From positions 1 to 64,000 of the forward strand of contig NW_019173947.1 of NCBI RefSeq assembly GCF_001642475.1: a stretch of DNA of 64,000 bases, in the 5' to 3' direction. Below, in pieces: positions 12,138-22,660 of the stretch. The notes under the pieces were generated by a model that was given only the letters and a program-made list of their open reading frames with translations, did no database searches and was not told the DNA's origin. Position 1 is the first letter of the stretch; every line of letters starts with the position of its first letter. The position numbers and the translations under genes were made by a program. The stretch is from Fonsecaea monophora. Lineage: Eukaryota > Ascomycota > Eurotiomycetes > Chaetothyriales > Herpotrichiellaceae.

Positions 12138-12980
12138 ATGAAGTCCAAGCTTCTAGGAGCAATGTTTTTTGCCGTTTCTGCGAGTAAGTTGTCCTCAAAA
12201 ACCGATAGTTCGCACTGTGGCTGACAATGGATCATATCAGTGGCAGCAGCAACGGTGGCAGAGTCTGAACAAGATTCTTCTCTCCAGAAGCGAGCGTTTT
12301 ACGAGGACGGCTACAAGGTCTTCATCCGCAAACGAAATGCACACGCCTGCATGATGTCCATCGCCTTCATCGTCCTGTTCCCGCTGGGTGCCATTTCCCT
12401 TCATCTCCCACTGCGAGGTGTTCGCGTGGTCAAGTTCATCCACGCGCCGATACAGATCCTGGGGTTGGCGGTAATGATTGGTGCAATGGGGCTGGGTATC
12501 GACATTGCAGATGTTGATCTGAACTATTTCTCCAGTAGCACCTCTACCAAGGCCCACGTGGTGATTGGGCTCCTCGCGACATCGGCGCTGATTCTCTTTC
12601 AGCCGGCACTGGGGCTGTTGCAGCATCGTTATTTCAAGAAGACAGGCAAGAAGAGCATGTTCGCCTACATCCACCGGTGGCTCGGCCGCATCGCAATCTG
12701 TCTAGGCTGGATCAACTCAGGCTTGGGTTTCCAGCTGGTGCCCATCTCGTTGGTCGCCACTCACTCTCTGGTACGAAACTTTGTGATCATGGGAGTCTTG
12801 GGAGGGATTTGGTTCTTCCTGATCGGGTGGGATGGATACCGACACCACTGGGTGAAGAAGAACAAGATATCCGCGTATCGGCTCGGCTGGGATAAGGGCG
12901 TGGTGCTTCGAAGTCAGGAGGCGGAGGAAGAGGGCATCAAGGAGGCTGGCAATTCCGCGGCTCCGGTTGCTCACAGATAA
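12138..12980 (+). CDS. Cytochrome b561-domain membrane protein
   Basis: Two exons, 12138..12183 and 12241..12980, give 261 aa. The short first exon codes a signal-peptide-like start (MKSKLLGAMFFAVSA), and the intron splits the next codon. Five or so membrane segments follow, with the four b561 heme histidines: H50 (RNAHACMMS), H83 (FIHAPIQ), H121 (KAHVVIG) and H160 (IHRWLGR). The HRWLGR motif is characteristic. There is no N-terminal DOMON domain, unlike the CBD9-like fusions. The likely role is transmembrane electron transfer with two b hemes, perhaps ferric or ascorbate-linked reduction at the cell surface or an endomembrane. The partner is not shown by the neighbours. The C-terminus is cytosolic and charged. 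Confidence 0.9.
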
Positions 12981-13725
12981 GGGAACAAAGTATTCTTATA
13001 GATCTACAGTTTTGTATTGTACGGAGGACTTCGGTATCTACCAAAGTGCCTTGTCGCTGTAAAGTCGTTGCCAGGAAATCCGCCTGCGGTTTAGGCGGCC
13101 CTGCGCCTTCGGGTATGGTCGCGGGCTGGGCGCGCCGCCGCTTTTGACGTCTATCTTAAAGGAGACATCCTAGGCATTAGTGGCAGAAAGGCACACCTGT
13201 ACATAGCCAATTCGGGCTGGGAGTACCACTACTTTCCTGGGAGCCGCATAGGTGAGTTCAACCGGAGTTCTGCATGGATATGAGTTGAGACGGGAGATGC
13301 TCAATGAATAGGTACTTTGTGCCGTTTCCGTGCTCGAGACGCAGGTCAGTGTCAGCCTCGAGCGAAGCTGAAAGAACTTTGGAAAAGACCTCTCCGGATG
13401 AGGCTATGTGACAAGGCAACCATGTTCGACTAGTGCAAGCAGGGGGCTATCAGGCGAACACGCCACGTCTTCGCGGGGTTTATTTATGGGTTAGGATGCA
13501 CAAGGACACACTACGATGCAGGGAAGAGTTTTGAAGTACGAGGGACTCACGCCCATACGACAACCTGCAGGGTTCTCCATACAGACTCCTGAACCGCCAG
13601 ATTCGCTGGTTTGCTTTTGACCTTGGTCATTCCAGTCAACCTCTCAGCCTCTACTACGGCAAATATATCTTGGATGTCTTTTGAGCTTACGACATACTTA
13701 GCAGCTCGACAGCTCTGGTATCGCC
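12981..13725. other. Intergenic, no gene seen
   Basis: The b561 3' flank and HET-gene upstream region. Only short shadow frames are present; I see no RNA gene or repeat. Confidence 0.5.
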
Positions 13726-15501
13726 ATGCCTCCAAGTTTGGATACACTATCCGGAACCGTGTCTTCAATATGGAAGCGCCTCTTCAGAAATAGTTTGGAT
13801 TCGTTCACCTATACGCCACTGCATGACGATGATGAGATACGTCTCCTCATTCTTGCGCCGCGGCCTCGCAATAGTGAGCCATTTGGCAGTCGTCGGCTTG
13901 GGGACAGTATTCAACATGTTCGTCTCTCAGCCTCGCCCTTGTATACTGCCGTATCTTGGATGTGGGGCAAGCATGGCGATCGAGTCGACTTTGAAGTTGA
14001 TGGTCATACTCTGAGGGTGCAACGAAACTTGAAAAGGATCATTCAACACTTACGACATGATTCTCAAACCCGTCGAGTATGGATCGACGCTGTCTGTATC
14101 GATCAAACGAGCATACAGGAGCGCAATCATCAAGTTCAAATGATGGGCAGAATCTACGGAAACGCCAATTATGTCGTTGCTTGTTTGACTGATACGAATG
14201 CCTTAATAAGAAACCCATTTGACCTACAAACACCCAAGAACGCTAGTTCCCTCACCCGTCGTGAGGCTTCGGATGTACACAGCACGTTGTATTACACGCT
14301 ACACGAGACAGAGGAGATGGGTATTATAGGCAGCTCTAGTCGTTACCCGAACCCCATCTCCCAGTGGAGCCGCTTCCTCGAGAATGAGTACTTCACCCGC
14401 CGCTGGATAATCCAAGAAATCACTCTAGCCCAATCAGTCACATTCTGCTGTGACGGATATCTAATGCCGATGAGCACCGTCAGGGAAGCCATCCAGAGCT
14501 CGAGAATAAGGAGACCGGACAGCGGTCCTTCTGAGTTGCACCATCAAGCTATGCGGCTTTGTTCCACGGACCCACAGACATCGTCTTACACCTCAATGGA
14601 AGATCTCCTGTACTTGCACGAAAGGGCAGAGTGCTCGGATTTTCACGACAAGGTCTATGCATTAATTTCACTGACCCCTAATGCACAAGTTCATCTCCCA
14701 GTTGATTATAATGCCAGCCGGGCCCAGCTTCTGCTGACGGTCTTCAATTTCTCCCTCACATACCAAGACTTGTCAACTTTCCGAATCCTGGGCTTCATGT
14801 CCTTCCTTCGACAACATCTTGAAGTTAGCAGGGAAGAGCTGCACGGCAGCATCCACGATCCCGAGACTCCATTGTACTCTACCAATATCGCCGTCCGGGG
14901 TATCGTGCGCGGTTGGATCTCAACTGCCCACCCCGGGCTTCGTGAGGAAGAGACAGCCCTTCGAATCCGCGACCGATTGCCTGCCCTTTTCCCTCTCCGC
15001 AGACTTTTACTGAACGAGAAAGGGCCTTAACCAGTAGTCGAAATCGATCAGGAGGGCTTGAGGGACCCGCAGCCTGGTGCAATCGTCGGGATTCCCGGAA
15101 TTGACCAGAATCTATTTACCTTGACCAACCATAAACCTGGAGACTCAAGGAATGGAGACTCAAGCGACCGGGCTACAGGCTGGGGATCGCCGCCGAAGTA
15201 CAAGCCCACCACCCAGAGCTCTGTTTGTGCCGGTCTTGCGTGCACCAGAGTCCAGTATGGCGACGAGATCTGGCAATTTGAAGACACACCCGTGGCTGTC
15301 ATAGCACGCAAGACTGCACGAGGCTACTCGTGGATAGGACGAGCTTTCCTCATCCGTGACCACCAAAGAGATAGGTCATCATTGAAGAATTCAATAGCGT
15401 GGATCAGGGACAGCACAAAACATTCACGGGCCACGCCCGTCATCCACGTTGATTTGAAGGGGCTGTATGAGCTGATGACTTGGGTCAACCTCGACCAATA
15501 A
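13726..15501 (+). pseudogene. HET-domain protein gene interrupted by in-frame TAA
   Basis: From ATG 13726 a 434-codon frame encodes a heterokaryon-incompatibility (HET) protein: YTAVSWMWG (usually ALSYxWG), VWIDAVCIDQTSIQERNHQV, IYGNANYVVACL and the RRWIIQEI block are all present. A TAA at 15028-15030 ends it, but the same frame then stays open for 157 further codons to 15501. That part contains VCAGLACTRVQYGDEIWQFE and TPVAVIARK, typical of HET-protein C-termini. The simplest reading is a nonsense mutation in an otherwise full-length gene of about 591 aa. A truncated but working 434-aa protein, stop readthrough, or a spliced-out stop are alternatives. HET proteins trigger non-self recognition and cell death in filamentous fungi. 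Confidence 0.75.
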
Positions 15502-15887
15502 CGAAAGCCATTTTCATCCCCGATAAAGGATTACCTTGTAACAGGACAGCTAGGGTAGGATTGAATAGGCAACAGCCTAAAATGAGTGGACTACACCCAC
15601 TGCTTCCACGGACGCCCATCTACAGACTACACGGGCTGAATGCAAGTTGGTCAGCAGCGTCTTCCCTCCACAGGTCCCCCATAGAGTGCATCCCACTTAC
15701 CGTGTCCACTTCTTCATCACTTCCTAAATATTTTCCTTCGTGGAGTCTGCATGTGACTTCTTCACAGCACCCTTCTCAGCGAGTTGTTAACGATGTCGTC
15801 GATAGTGCTCTGCCGAATACTGGGCTGCTAGTCTCTGAGCGCGGGGTTTTACGGCCATACTACCTCAGGGAAGATCCTCTTTTTCCC

Positions 15888-16445
15888 TCACTCCTTCTCT
15901 TTACTACCAGCGGTAGATGATGCGAGGCCGGCACTGATAAGTAAGAGAAGGTCAGGAGAGAAATTGGTCACAGACAGTAAATTGATAAGACTCTCGGCGT
16001 CGGGTCTAGACATCAAAAGTTGGGGAGAGTCGCCGGAATGTATGAAAGGAGGGCAATGAGAGGCGGCCTGAGTCGATTTTGCGAAGCATCTGTCGAAGTT
16101 CTCGCTGTGGCTTTGAGGAAATCTCAGAGAGGGAGCATCCTCGTCGGGTCCTCGAGGTGCCATGGTCAGGGTAGGGGAGTCGAAGGCGCCCATCGTTCTC
16201 GAAGAGCGGGATAGATCCCTTGCTGATTCTGAAGGGGGACTGTTTCTCGTCCCCATCGATGGTTGCATGGTTGCGTGGTGCATGAGGGCAAGTCGGCCTG
16301 AGCAATGGACGGAGGATGATTTGGGTAGACTGAGATGCGGTGAAGGGTGGGGAGGATGCAGGGGACCTGATCTTAGCATCGAGGGAAGAAGACCTTCAAA
16401 AGCGGCGTTGTTGGCCGCCAAATTCGGCGGGAAATTTCCCTGCAA
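15888..16445 (-). CDS. Hypothetical protein exon (about 185 codons)
   Basis: A minus-strand frame stays open for about 185 codons. It has no ATG at its 5' end; it follows a splice-acceptor-like TTTTTACAG, so it may be a second exon whose first exon I cannot find. Its 5' part is the 96-bp repeat, here encoding QGNFPPNLAANNAAFEGLLP. The end is hydrophobic (INLLSVTNFSPDLLLLISAG). The fact that substitutions between the two repeat copies keep a similar peptide hints at coding origin. I recognise no family. Confidence 0.3.
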   Translation of the reverse strand: MQGNFPPNLAANNAAFEGLLPSMLRSGPLHPPHPSPHLSLPKSSSVHCSGRLALMHHATMQPSMGTRNSPPSESARDLSRSSRTMGAFDSPTLTMAPRGPDEDAPSLRFPQSHSENFDRCFAKSTQAASHCPPFIHSGDSPQLLMSRPDAESLINLLSVTNFSPDLLLLISAGLASSTAGSKEKE

Positions 16446-16463
16446 CCTGCGTTGAGCTGTAAA
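16368..16463 (-). repeat. 96-bp dispersed repeat, copy 2
   Basis: Same length and orientation as 8375-8470, 7993 bases apart. The 39-base identical core (16425-16463) includes the palindrome GGGAAATTTCCC at 16429-16440. Differences elsewhere are mostly transitions. It coincides with the 5' end of a minus-strand open frame. Confidence 0.75.
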
Positions 16464-17574
16464 AACACCAAATAGAAATGGATGATGACCGGAAAGACAC
16501 GCTACGAGATACTAAATATGGAATAGTGTGCGTTCCCTCTTATTAACCGCTACTTGTGTAAGTCTAGCGAGGCTTGGCAGCTTGGCATCAGCGGAGAAAT
16601 ACTATATAGGGAGCCTCGCTCCCCTTTTCCAAAGACACACCTTTTCCAACGAGGTTCCGCTTCTATCCTTCATCTGCGACCTGTACAATTCCAAGTGGCT
16701 CATGGCCGGTGCTTCCCACCCCGCTTCTCCTCATACATTTCAACCAAGTCCGTCCCCACTGCCCGACCTCTCCTTCTCCCAGAGCCACTCTTTACCCTTT
16801 TCTCTCCGTTCCAGGTCGTCGACCACTCGTGTCGACTGGCGCTAGCAGATATGAACTTCGTGTCTCATTTCGATGAGTGGCCCAAAAGTGGCCAATACGA
16901 GGTCTCGGGTCACCCATCTGACGTCTGACAACCCCAGACGAAGCTGAGCAGCGGGTCTCCTCTTGCCTCGCACCATCTGCTGGCTCGTGCGAAGCAAAAG
17001 CTTTCATGACTTGTTTCTCAACGACGGCTCTCGCCCTATCCCAGCGTGGTCAAAGGTAGGTCTTTAGTGTAGACCATTCCACTAGCTAATCTTGATGCAT
17101 CACGATGCTTTTTTGCGGAAATCGACCTCCCATGCAGCGGATGTGCTAGTCACTGGATATCCAATCAATGTTCCACACAAGACGAAGCCCGCTGGTCTTA
17201 CTGACAAATCTCGACGACCCTCACCAACTGGAGTATCTCTCGCCCGAATCTGCTACTCTTTTTCAACATGACGACAGGAACTATACCTTTTAGGAGCACG
17301 CGTACTTTTCAGTATTGGAGGGGTTAAAGCTTCAGCCAGGTTACGGGAACCTTGCTATGAAGTGCTTGTGGGCATCACACCACCCAGATGTAAGCTGGGC
17401 TTCTGCAGAGCTATTCGAAACGGCTTGGGCGCGTCGTTTAGGCTGTTCCGTGCGAGGGTGTGATGTGTGAATCGAGAGGGAATCTTCTGCACCTTGTCCT
17501 GAGGCATGATATAAGGCCCGCAGCACCCCGCGCCCACGAGCAGTCTTTCTCGATTCATTCAACTAACGGCCAAG

Positions 17575-19412
17575 ATGGAGATACGCAACCGACCTGATGA
17601 ATGGAAAATCGAACAAGGCTTGTCTGGAGCTAAGCTGCCGTTTCTGGATCAGACGGGGCCTGAACCAGTGTTTATCCAGCCCAGAGCATGGCCGGAGTTG
17701 ACCAAGGACCAAGCAGCCATCGATGCTGTAGGTAACCGTGATGAGCTGTTTACTCGCGAACTCGAAGGATGGAAAGGGTGCGTAACCTCCTTAGGCTGGG
17801 GACAATGATTGACTCGGTCTTAGATACGTGGAATGGGAGAAATACCCAGAGAAGAAGGAAAAGGCGCACAAGATCCTGACCTCCCAGGTGTTTCCGCCAA
17901 ATCCGGAGTTTCAAATGGGACCTATTCCAGACACGAACCCCGTACTCCCAGGCACACACTGGAAAATGTGGCACCACGCAGTCGGCGGTGAGCTTACTGA
18001 TGTCCCTGAAGACTCTTGGAGCACTGTCCTTCGCGAAAAGCACCCGGAGATGCTTCATCTGCTGCAGTTCCCCTACAATGGAGAACCTCCCAAGAGGCTG
18101 GTGACCGACAAAGCGGTGACGCCGAATTCGCTTCACTTTGTGCGAAACCACGGCGGCATTCCACTCATCGACAAAGACAAATGGAGGCTGGATTTGGACG
18201 GGTTAGTCAAGAATCCGCGAACGTTCACCTTTGACGACATTACGGACGAGTCGAAATTTCCTCGCATCGAAAAGTTCGTCACGATGCAGTGCTCGGGGAC
18301 CCGACGAATTGAGCAAATCTCCCTCTATGCAGGCCAGGGAGATGAGGTCCCTCAGGCTCCATGGGCCGAGGGGGCCATAGGTACAGCGAAATATCTCGGG
18401 ATCAACCTGAAGGATGTCATAGAAGCCTGTGGGGGTCTCATCAAACCAGCAAAACATCTCGAGCTCTACGGTGCCGAGACCTACTTTAAGGACAACGAAG
18501 GTCAGTACGGTTGTGAGGACGAGGACCTTGGAGGGCAATGTTGGCTAATGAATTAATTAGTCATGAACTACGTGGTGAGCGTCCCATGGTCCAAAGTCAA
18601 ATACGACGAAGTTCTCCTCTGCTGGGAGATGAACGGGGAGCCACTCCCAGCCATTCACGGCTATCCGGTGAGAATCATGGTGCTGGGGTATATTGGTGCT
18701 CGAAGCGTGAAATGGGTATACAGGATCAAGGCTATTGAGAATCCCTCACTCGCACCAGTCCAAAGCAAAGAGTATCTCTATTTCAAGTAAGTTGGTTTGG
18801 ACTATTGCCCTCTTTGCCACGCCCAGGCTGACCAGAAATAGCCAGCAGACGGGCAAGCACAACCAACAACCAACGGACGGCATTCAGATTCAGGAAATGC
18901 CGGTGAGCTCCGCCATCATGTCTCCGTGGACCAAGCAAGTGGTGATTCACAACGGCAAGATTCATTGTAAAGGCTGGGCGTATTCAGGCGGTGGGAGATG
19001 GCCGGAGCGGGTCGAACTGTCGGCCGATGGGGGTTTCAGCTGGTATGCCGTGCCCAACGCCAACCTCTCCAAGAAGGGCAAATGGACCTGGAGGACGTGG
19101 TCGATTGATCTCCCCTGCGACGTGGAAGGCTGGATCGAAATCGTCTGTCGATGCTGGGACAGCTCGTTGAATACGCAACCCCTGACGGTCCGTGCGGCAT
19201 GGAATTGGGGACTCCACGTCACGCATTCAGCACACCGGATCAGCGTCTATAGTATCAACAAGACTCGAGCGCGCACGGCAGAGAAGCTGAAGCAGTTTGA
19301 GGCCACCGGCTCGCCATTGGCGCCTCTCACCTGGCCCGAGGAATTCCCCACGCAGAGCTGGGATGACTACAAGAAGTTCTGGGAGGAGAACGAGCCTCGG
19401 GACGTGGATTGA
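17575..19412 (+). CDS. Sulfite oxidase-like molybdenum-cofactor enzyme, no heme domain
   Basis: Four exons, 17575..17777, 17824..18500, 18561..18786 and 18842..19412, give 558 aa. The oxidoreductase molybdopterin domain is clear: SLHFVRNHGGIP, the Mo-ligand cysteine C224 in VTMQCSGTRR, and GYPVRIMVLGYIGARSVKW. The dimerisation domain follows (QEMPVSSAIMSP, RVELSADGGFSW, AAWNWGL). There is no cytochrome b5 domain, as in plant sulfite oxidase. Heme-less enzymes can pass electrons to O2, turning sulfite into sulfate plus H2O2. No SKL-type peroxisomal tail is visible (it ends RDVD). The following gene on the same strand is a catalase, fitting peroxide removal. Nitrate reductase is excluded because heme and FAD domains are absent. 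Confidence 0.92.
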
Positions 19413-20290
19413 ATGAGTGGGATGAGTATACTTGCGGGGAATTTCTCTGTCCATCCTTACTGCTACTGCTGTACACGAGTAACTTGATCAACATGACGCC
19501 ACGTACTATATTTGATACCGCCTACCACTTTACTTGGCTGCAACCATCGTGATCGTGGGCCAAAGCTATGGACAATATGGATCAACAGCAAACACTACTC
19601 CCTTGACGACCCTCGCTCAACAGGTCCAACTGGTCGAAAGTTTCTGCATCTTTGAGTTTTCCCCTCCCCACGCTCATCTGCAAAGCGACTGGTGTCTAGG
19701 CACCCTAGGCTAGAAATCATGCACTCTAAACCCCTTGCAGGATTCGCAAGCTGGCCATTGGATGCGAGTTACCGAGTAGCTTGAAAGCTTCTGCCCCCTT
19801 GGGTTGACATGCCCCAGCTCGTCAGGGACTAGAGCATTCGCGCGAAGGCTTCGTGCGAAAGGCTTTCGACACCACAACCGACCCTTGCACATGTTCGGGG
19901 ATACCAACTGATCCCAACCATTGTCAAGTGGGGGATTTTTGGAGTCCCATGCTCCAGTCTTCACGTCTCGCATTGAGCGGCAGCCCCGGACTGCAAGCAT
20001 GGGATGTCGTTGGCCTGACCGAAACGCAGCAAATCGAGTGCGAGCCATTTGACAATCAACTTCTCGACTCGGAGCGTGTCGAGAACTATGCACAGTCAGT
20101 GGTCGCAGGGCTGGTGACAAATCTCCCGGGATTAGACTCTGCTCAATGTATCGAGATGGTGTCGTACTTGGGTACATGGGTATATGATGTATAAGTATAC
20201 TGCAGAGGGCCGTCACCACTTCAAGTGCATCTCATCAGAAGATCCGTGGAGATATCCCCGTGACACCAACTTGGTCCAAGCAGAGCAGAC
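19413..20290. promoter_or_regulatory. Spacer between sulfite oxidase and catalase genes
   Basis: An 878-bp spacer with no convincing gene. Open frames on both strands are short and motif-free. It should contain the sulfite oxidase terminator and the catalase promoter. Confidence 0.5.
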
Positions 20291-22184
20291 ATGTCTCAGC
20301 CTCACTACACTCTCGCCGAGGGTATCCCCCTGCCTCGAAACGACATCATCGACCAACTACCCACGGGATCAGGAGGTGGTTATGTCCTCTTGACAAGCAC
20401 CCAGCTGCTCGAGAACCTCGCACACTTTTCTCGTGAGAGAATCCCCGAACGGACGGTCCACGCAAAGGCCGCGGGCGCCAGGGGCTACTTTGAAGTGACG
20501 GACGATGTGTCGGACGTGACAGACGCAGACTTTCTCACTGGCATCGGCAAGAAGACGGAGGTGTTGATGCGCATCTCGACCGTCGGTCCTGCACGAGGCT
20601 CTGCCGACACGGTTCGCGATTTTCGCGGGTTTGCCATCAAGTTCAAGACCAACGAGGGCAATCAGGACTGGGTGTTTAACAACCAGGTACTCTCACTTCC
20701 TCCCTTCTGTACCGTGGCCGACGCACAAAAGCTTACATGAAGTTGGTATTACTTCTGACCAGCCCGTCTTCTTTGTGCGCGACCCGGTCAAGTTTCCGTC
20801 GCTGAATCGAAGCCACAAACCTCACCCGACCACCAACGCCGCCGACGCCAGCATGTTCTGGGACTTCCACGTCAACAACCAGGAGAGCATCCACGCGCTC
20901 ATGTTCCTGTTTGGCGACCGGGGCCTACCGTCGTCGGTGCGCCACGTCAACGGCTACAGCGGCAACACGTACAAGTTCACGCGCGACAATGGCGCCTCGT
21001 ACGTCTACACGCGCATCACGTTCAAGACGGTCCAGGGGATCCATTACTACACCAACGCCGAGGGCGCCGCGATCGCGGGCACGGACCCGGACGCGCACCT
21101 GCTCGACCTCCAGAGCGCCATCGACCGCGGGGACTTCCCGCAATGGGACGTGTACATCCAGGTGATGCGGCCCGAGGAGATTGCGCACGCGCCCGTCAAC
21201 GTCTTCGACATGACCAAGGTGTGGCCCAAGGGGCTGTACCCGCTGCGCAAGGTCGGGCGGGTGACGCTCGACGCGAACCCGAAGAACTGGTTCGCCGAGA
21301 TCGAGCAGGCCGCCTTCAGCCCGAGCAACATGGTGCCGGGCATCGCGCCGTCGCCGGACCCCATGCTCCAGGCCCGCATGTTCGCGTACCCGGACGCCGC
21401 CCGCTACCGGCTCGGCGTCAACTACCAGTTCCTGCCGACCAATGCCCCCGTCCCGACCGTCTACTGCCCCATCGAGCGCGACGGCTTCATGAACTTCACC
21501 CCAAACTACGGCGGCGACCCGAATTACTTGGGCACGCGGCTCAAGCCGGTCAAGTTCTCGGACCGCACGAGCAACGCCAACGTCGTCGTCAGCACAGACT
21601 TTCTCAACCAGAAGGGGCAGGAACAGCAACAGCAGAAACTAAAGAACCTCAGTCTCGGCCGTCCGGACGAGGTCCAGATCCCCACCCCCATCGCCGCATT
21701 CACCCAGGTCGACGACCACCGCGACTTTGAGCAGCCCGTCGCGCTGTGGCGGATCATGGCAGGCCAGGAGGGCGCGCAGGCCCGGTTCATCGACAACGTC
21801 GCCGCCCACGTCAGTGGCGTGGGGGAGAAGTGGTTGCGGGATGAAGTTTACGGTATGTCCCTTTCTTTTCCTTTTTTTTGGTGGTGGTGGTGGTGGTCCA
21901 CAATTTTCAATCCAATCCCCATTACTCCCTCGCCCTGACCTACCTACCTACCTACCTACCTACCCTCCTTCCTCCTGGCCGCGTGCTACGATACGATGGA
22001 TTTTAAGGGAGAAGATTCAGAGTGGCACTGAACTGAGTGATTGAGTGACTGACTGACTGACCGGTGGTGTTATACAGCCATGTTCGCCAAAGTCGACGCC
22101 CACCTCGGCGACAGGATCCGGCAGGTCGCAGAGTCAAAGATCGACAATGACCATAAACACCCGCACAAGTCGGCGTGGCATTGA
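20291..22184 (+). CDS. Heme catalase (small-subunit type)
   Basis: Three exons, 20291..20686, 20763..21852 and 22078..22184, give 530 aa, close to the usual length of small-subunit catalases. The distal His57 lies in TVHAKAAGARGYFEV. The essential Asn is in DWVFNNQ at the first exon end. The heme-ligand Tyr341 sits in MFAYPDAARYRLGVNY. RDFRGFAIKF replaces the common RDPRGF. The enzyme converts H2O2 to water and oxygen. No canonical SKL tail is present (it ends SAWH), so peroxisomal import is not shown. The middle exon is strikingly GC-rich at third positions, and the second intron (225 nt) carries TGG, CCTA and GACT microsatellites. It sits directly downstream of the sulfite oxidase gene. Confidence 0.95.
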
Positions 22185-22319
22185 TTCACTGAGAGAAGCT
22201 GAGAGGAGCTCTACTGGACTCGACTGCGCTGAGATTCCTCGGACGGACTGGAGGTTGATGCCTATTCACGACTGGGGGCTGGTGGTGGGAGATTATAACA
22301 TCCTGAGGTATGAAATGGT

Positions 22320-22465
22320 ACCGGCACTGGTGCTGGTGCTGGTGCTGGTGCTCTAGTAGGGCGTGCCGATCAGGATAATACCAGAGTTCTACACATTACT
22401 ACCTAGCTAGCCAGCTAGGTAGGTAGGTAGGTAGATACCCGGGTATCTAGCTAGCTACAAAAACC
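22320..22465. repeat. Microsatellites and palindromic hairpin 3' of catalase
   Basis: A (GGTGCT)n-like run is followed by TAGC/TAGG repeats that form inverted arms (CCTAGCTAGC against GCTAGGTAGG). After them comes the perfect 16-bp palindrome AGATACCCGGGTATCT near 22432-22447. The stretch could form a cruciform or an RNA hairpin in the catalase 3' region. Confidence 0.7.
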
Positions 22466-22660
22466 AAATATTAAGAAAGTGAGAATGAGAATGAAAATGA
22501 AAAAGTATGATCATTGCCTTTCCGTGCACCTCCTCAGACGACATAATACACCAACTACCACCATCCCAGGGTCATCCTCATCCGAGGTATAGAATAGGCA
22601 GCTTTGAGCACGTCGTACACAAGCTCTAACTTTTGATTCCACTACATGCTCTAGATCGCT

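Larger units (their letters stand above)
15502..17574. other. Mostly non-coding region with repeat copy 2
   Basis: Apart from the minus-strand frame at 15888-16445 and the repeat at 16368-16463, I see no supported gene. A TATA-like CTATATAG (about 16612-16619) followed by CT-rich DNA looks like a plus-strand promoter, but the frames after it are short. The 3' part should hold the sulfite oxidase promoter. Confidence 0.45.

Noticed and set aside
14898..15037. An intron that would remove the HET stop codon
   Set aside because: A donor (GGTATCG) and acceptor (AACCAG) fit in phase, but removal would delete a well-formed conserved RRLLLNEKG block. Not excluded without cDNA.
19710..20219. Minus-strand frame of 169 codons between sulfite oxidase and catalase
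   Set aside because: No recognisable motif and overlapped by an equally plausible opposite frame; most likely non-coding.
20925..21629. Antisense frame of 234 codons inside the catalase gene
   Set aside because: Shadow of the GC3-rich catalase exon; the sense strand carries all catalase motifs.
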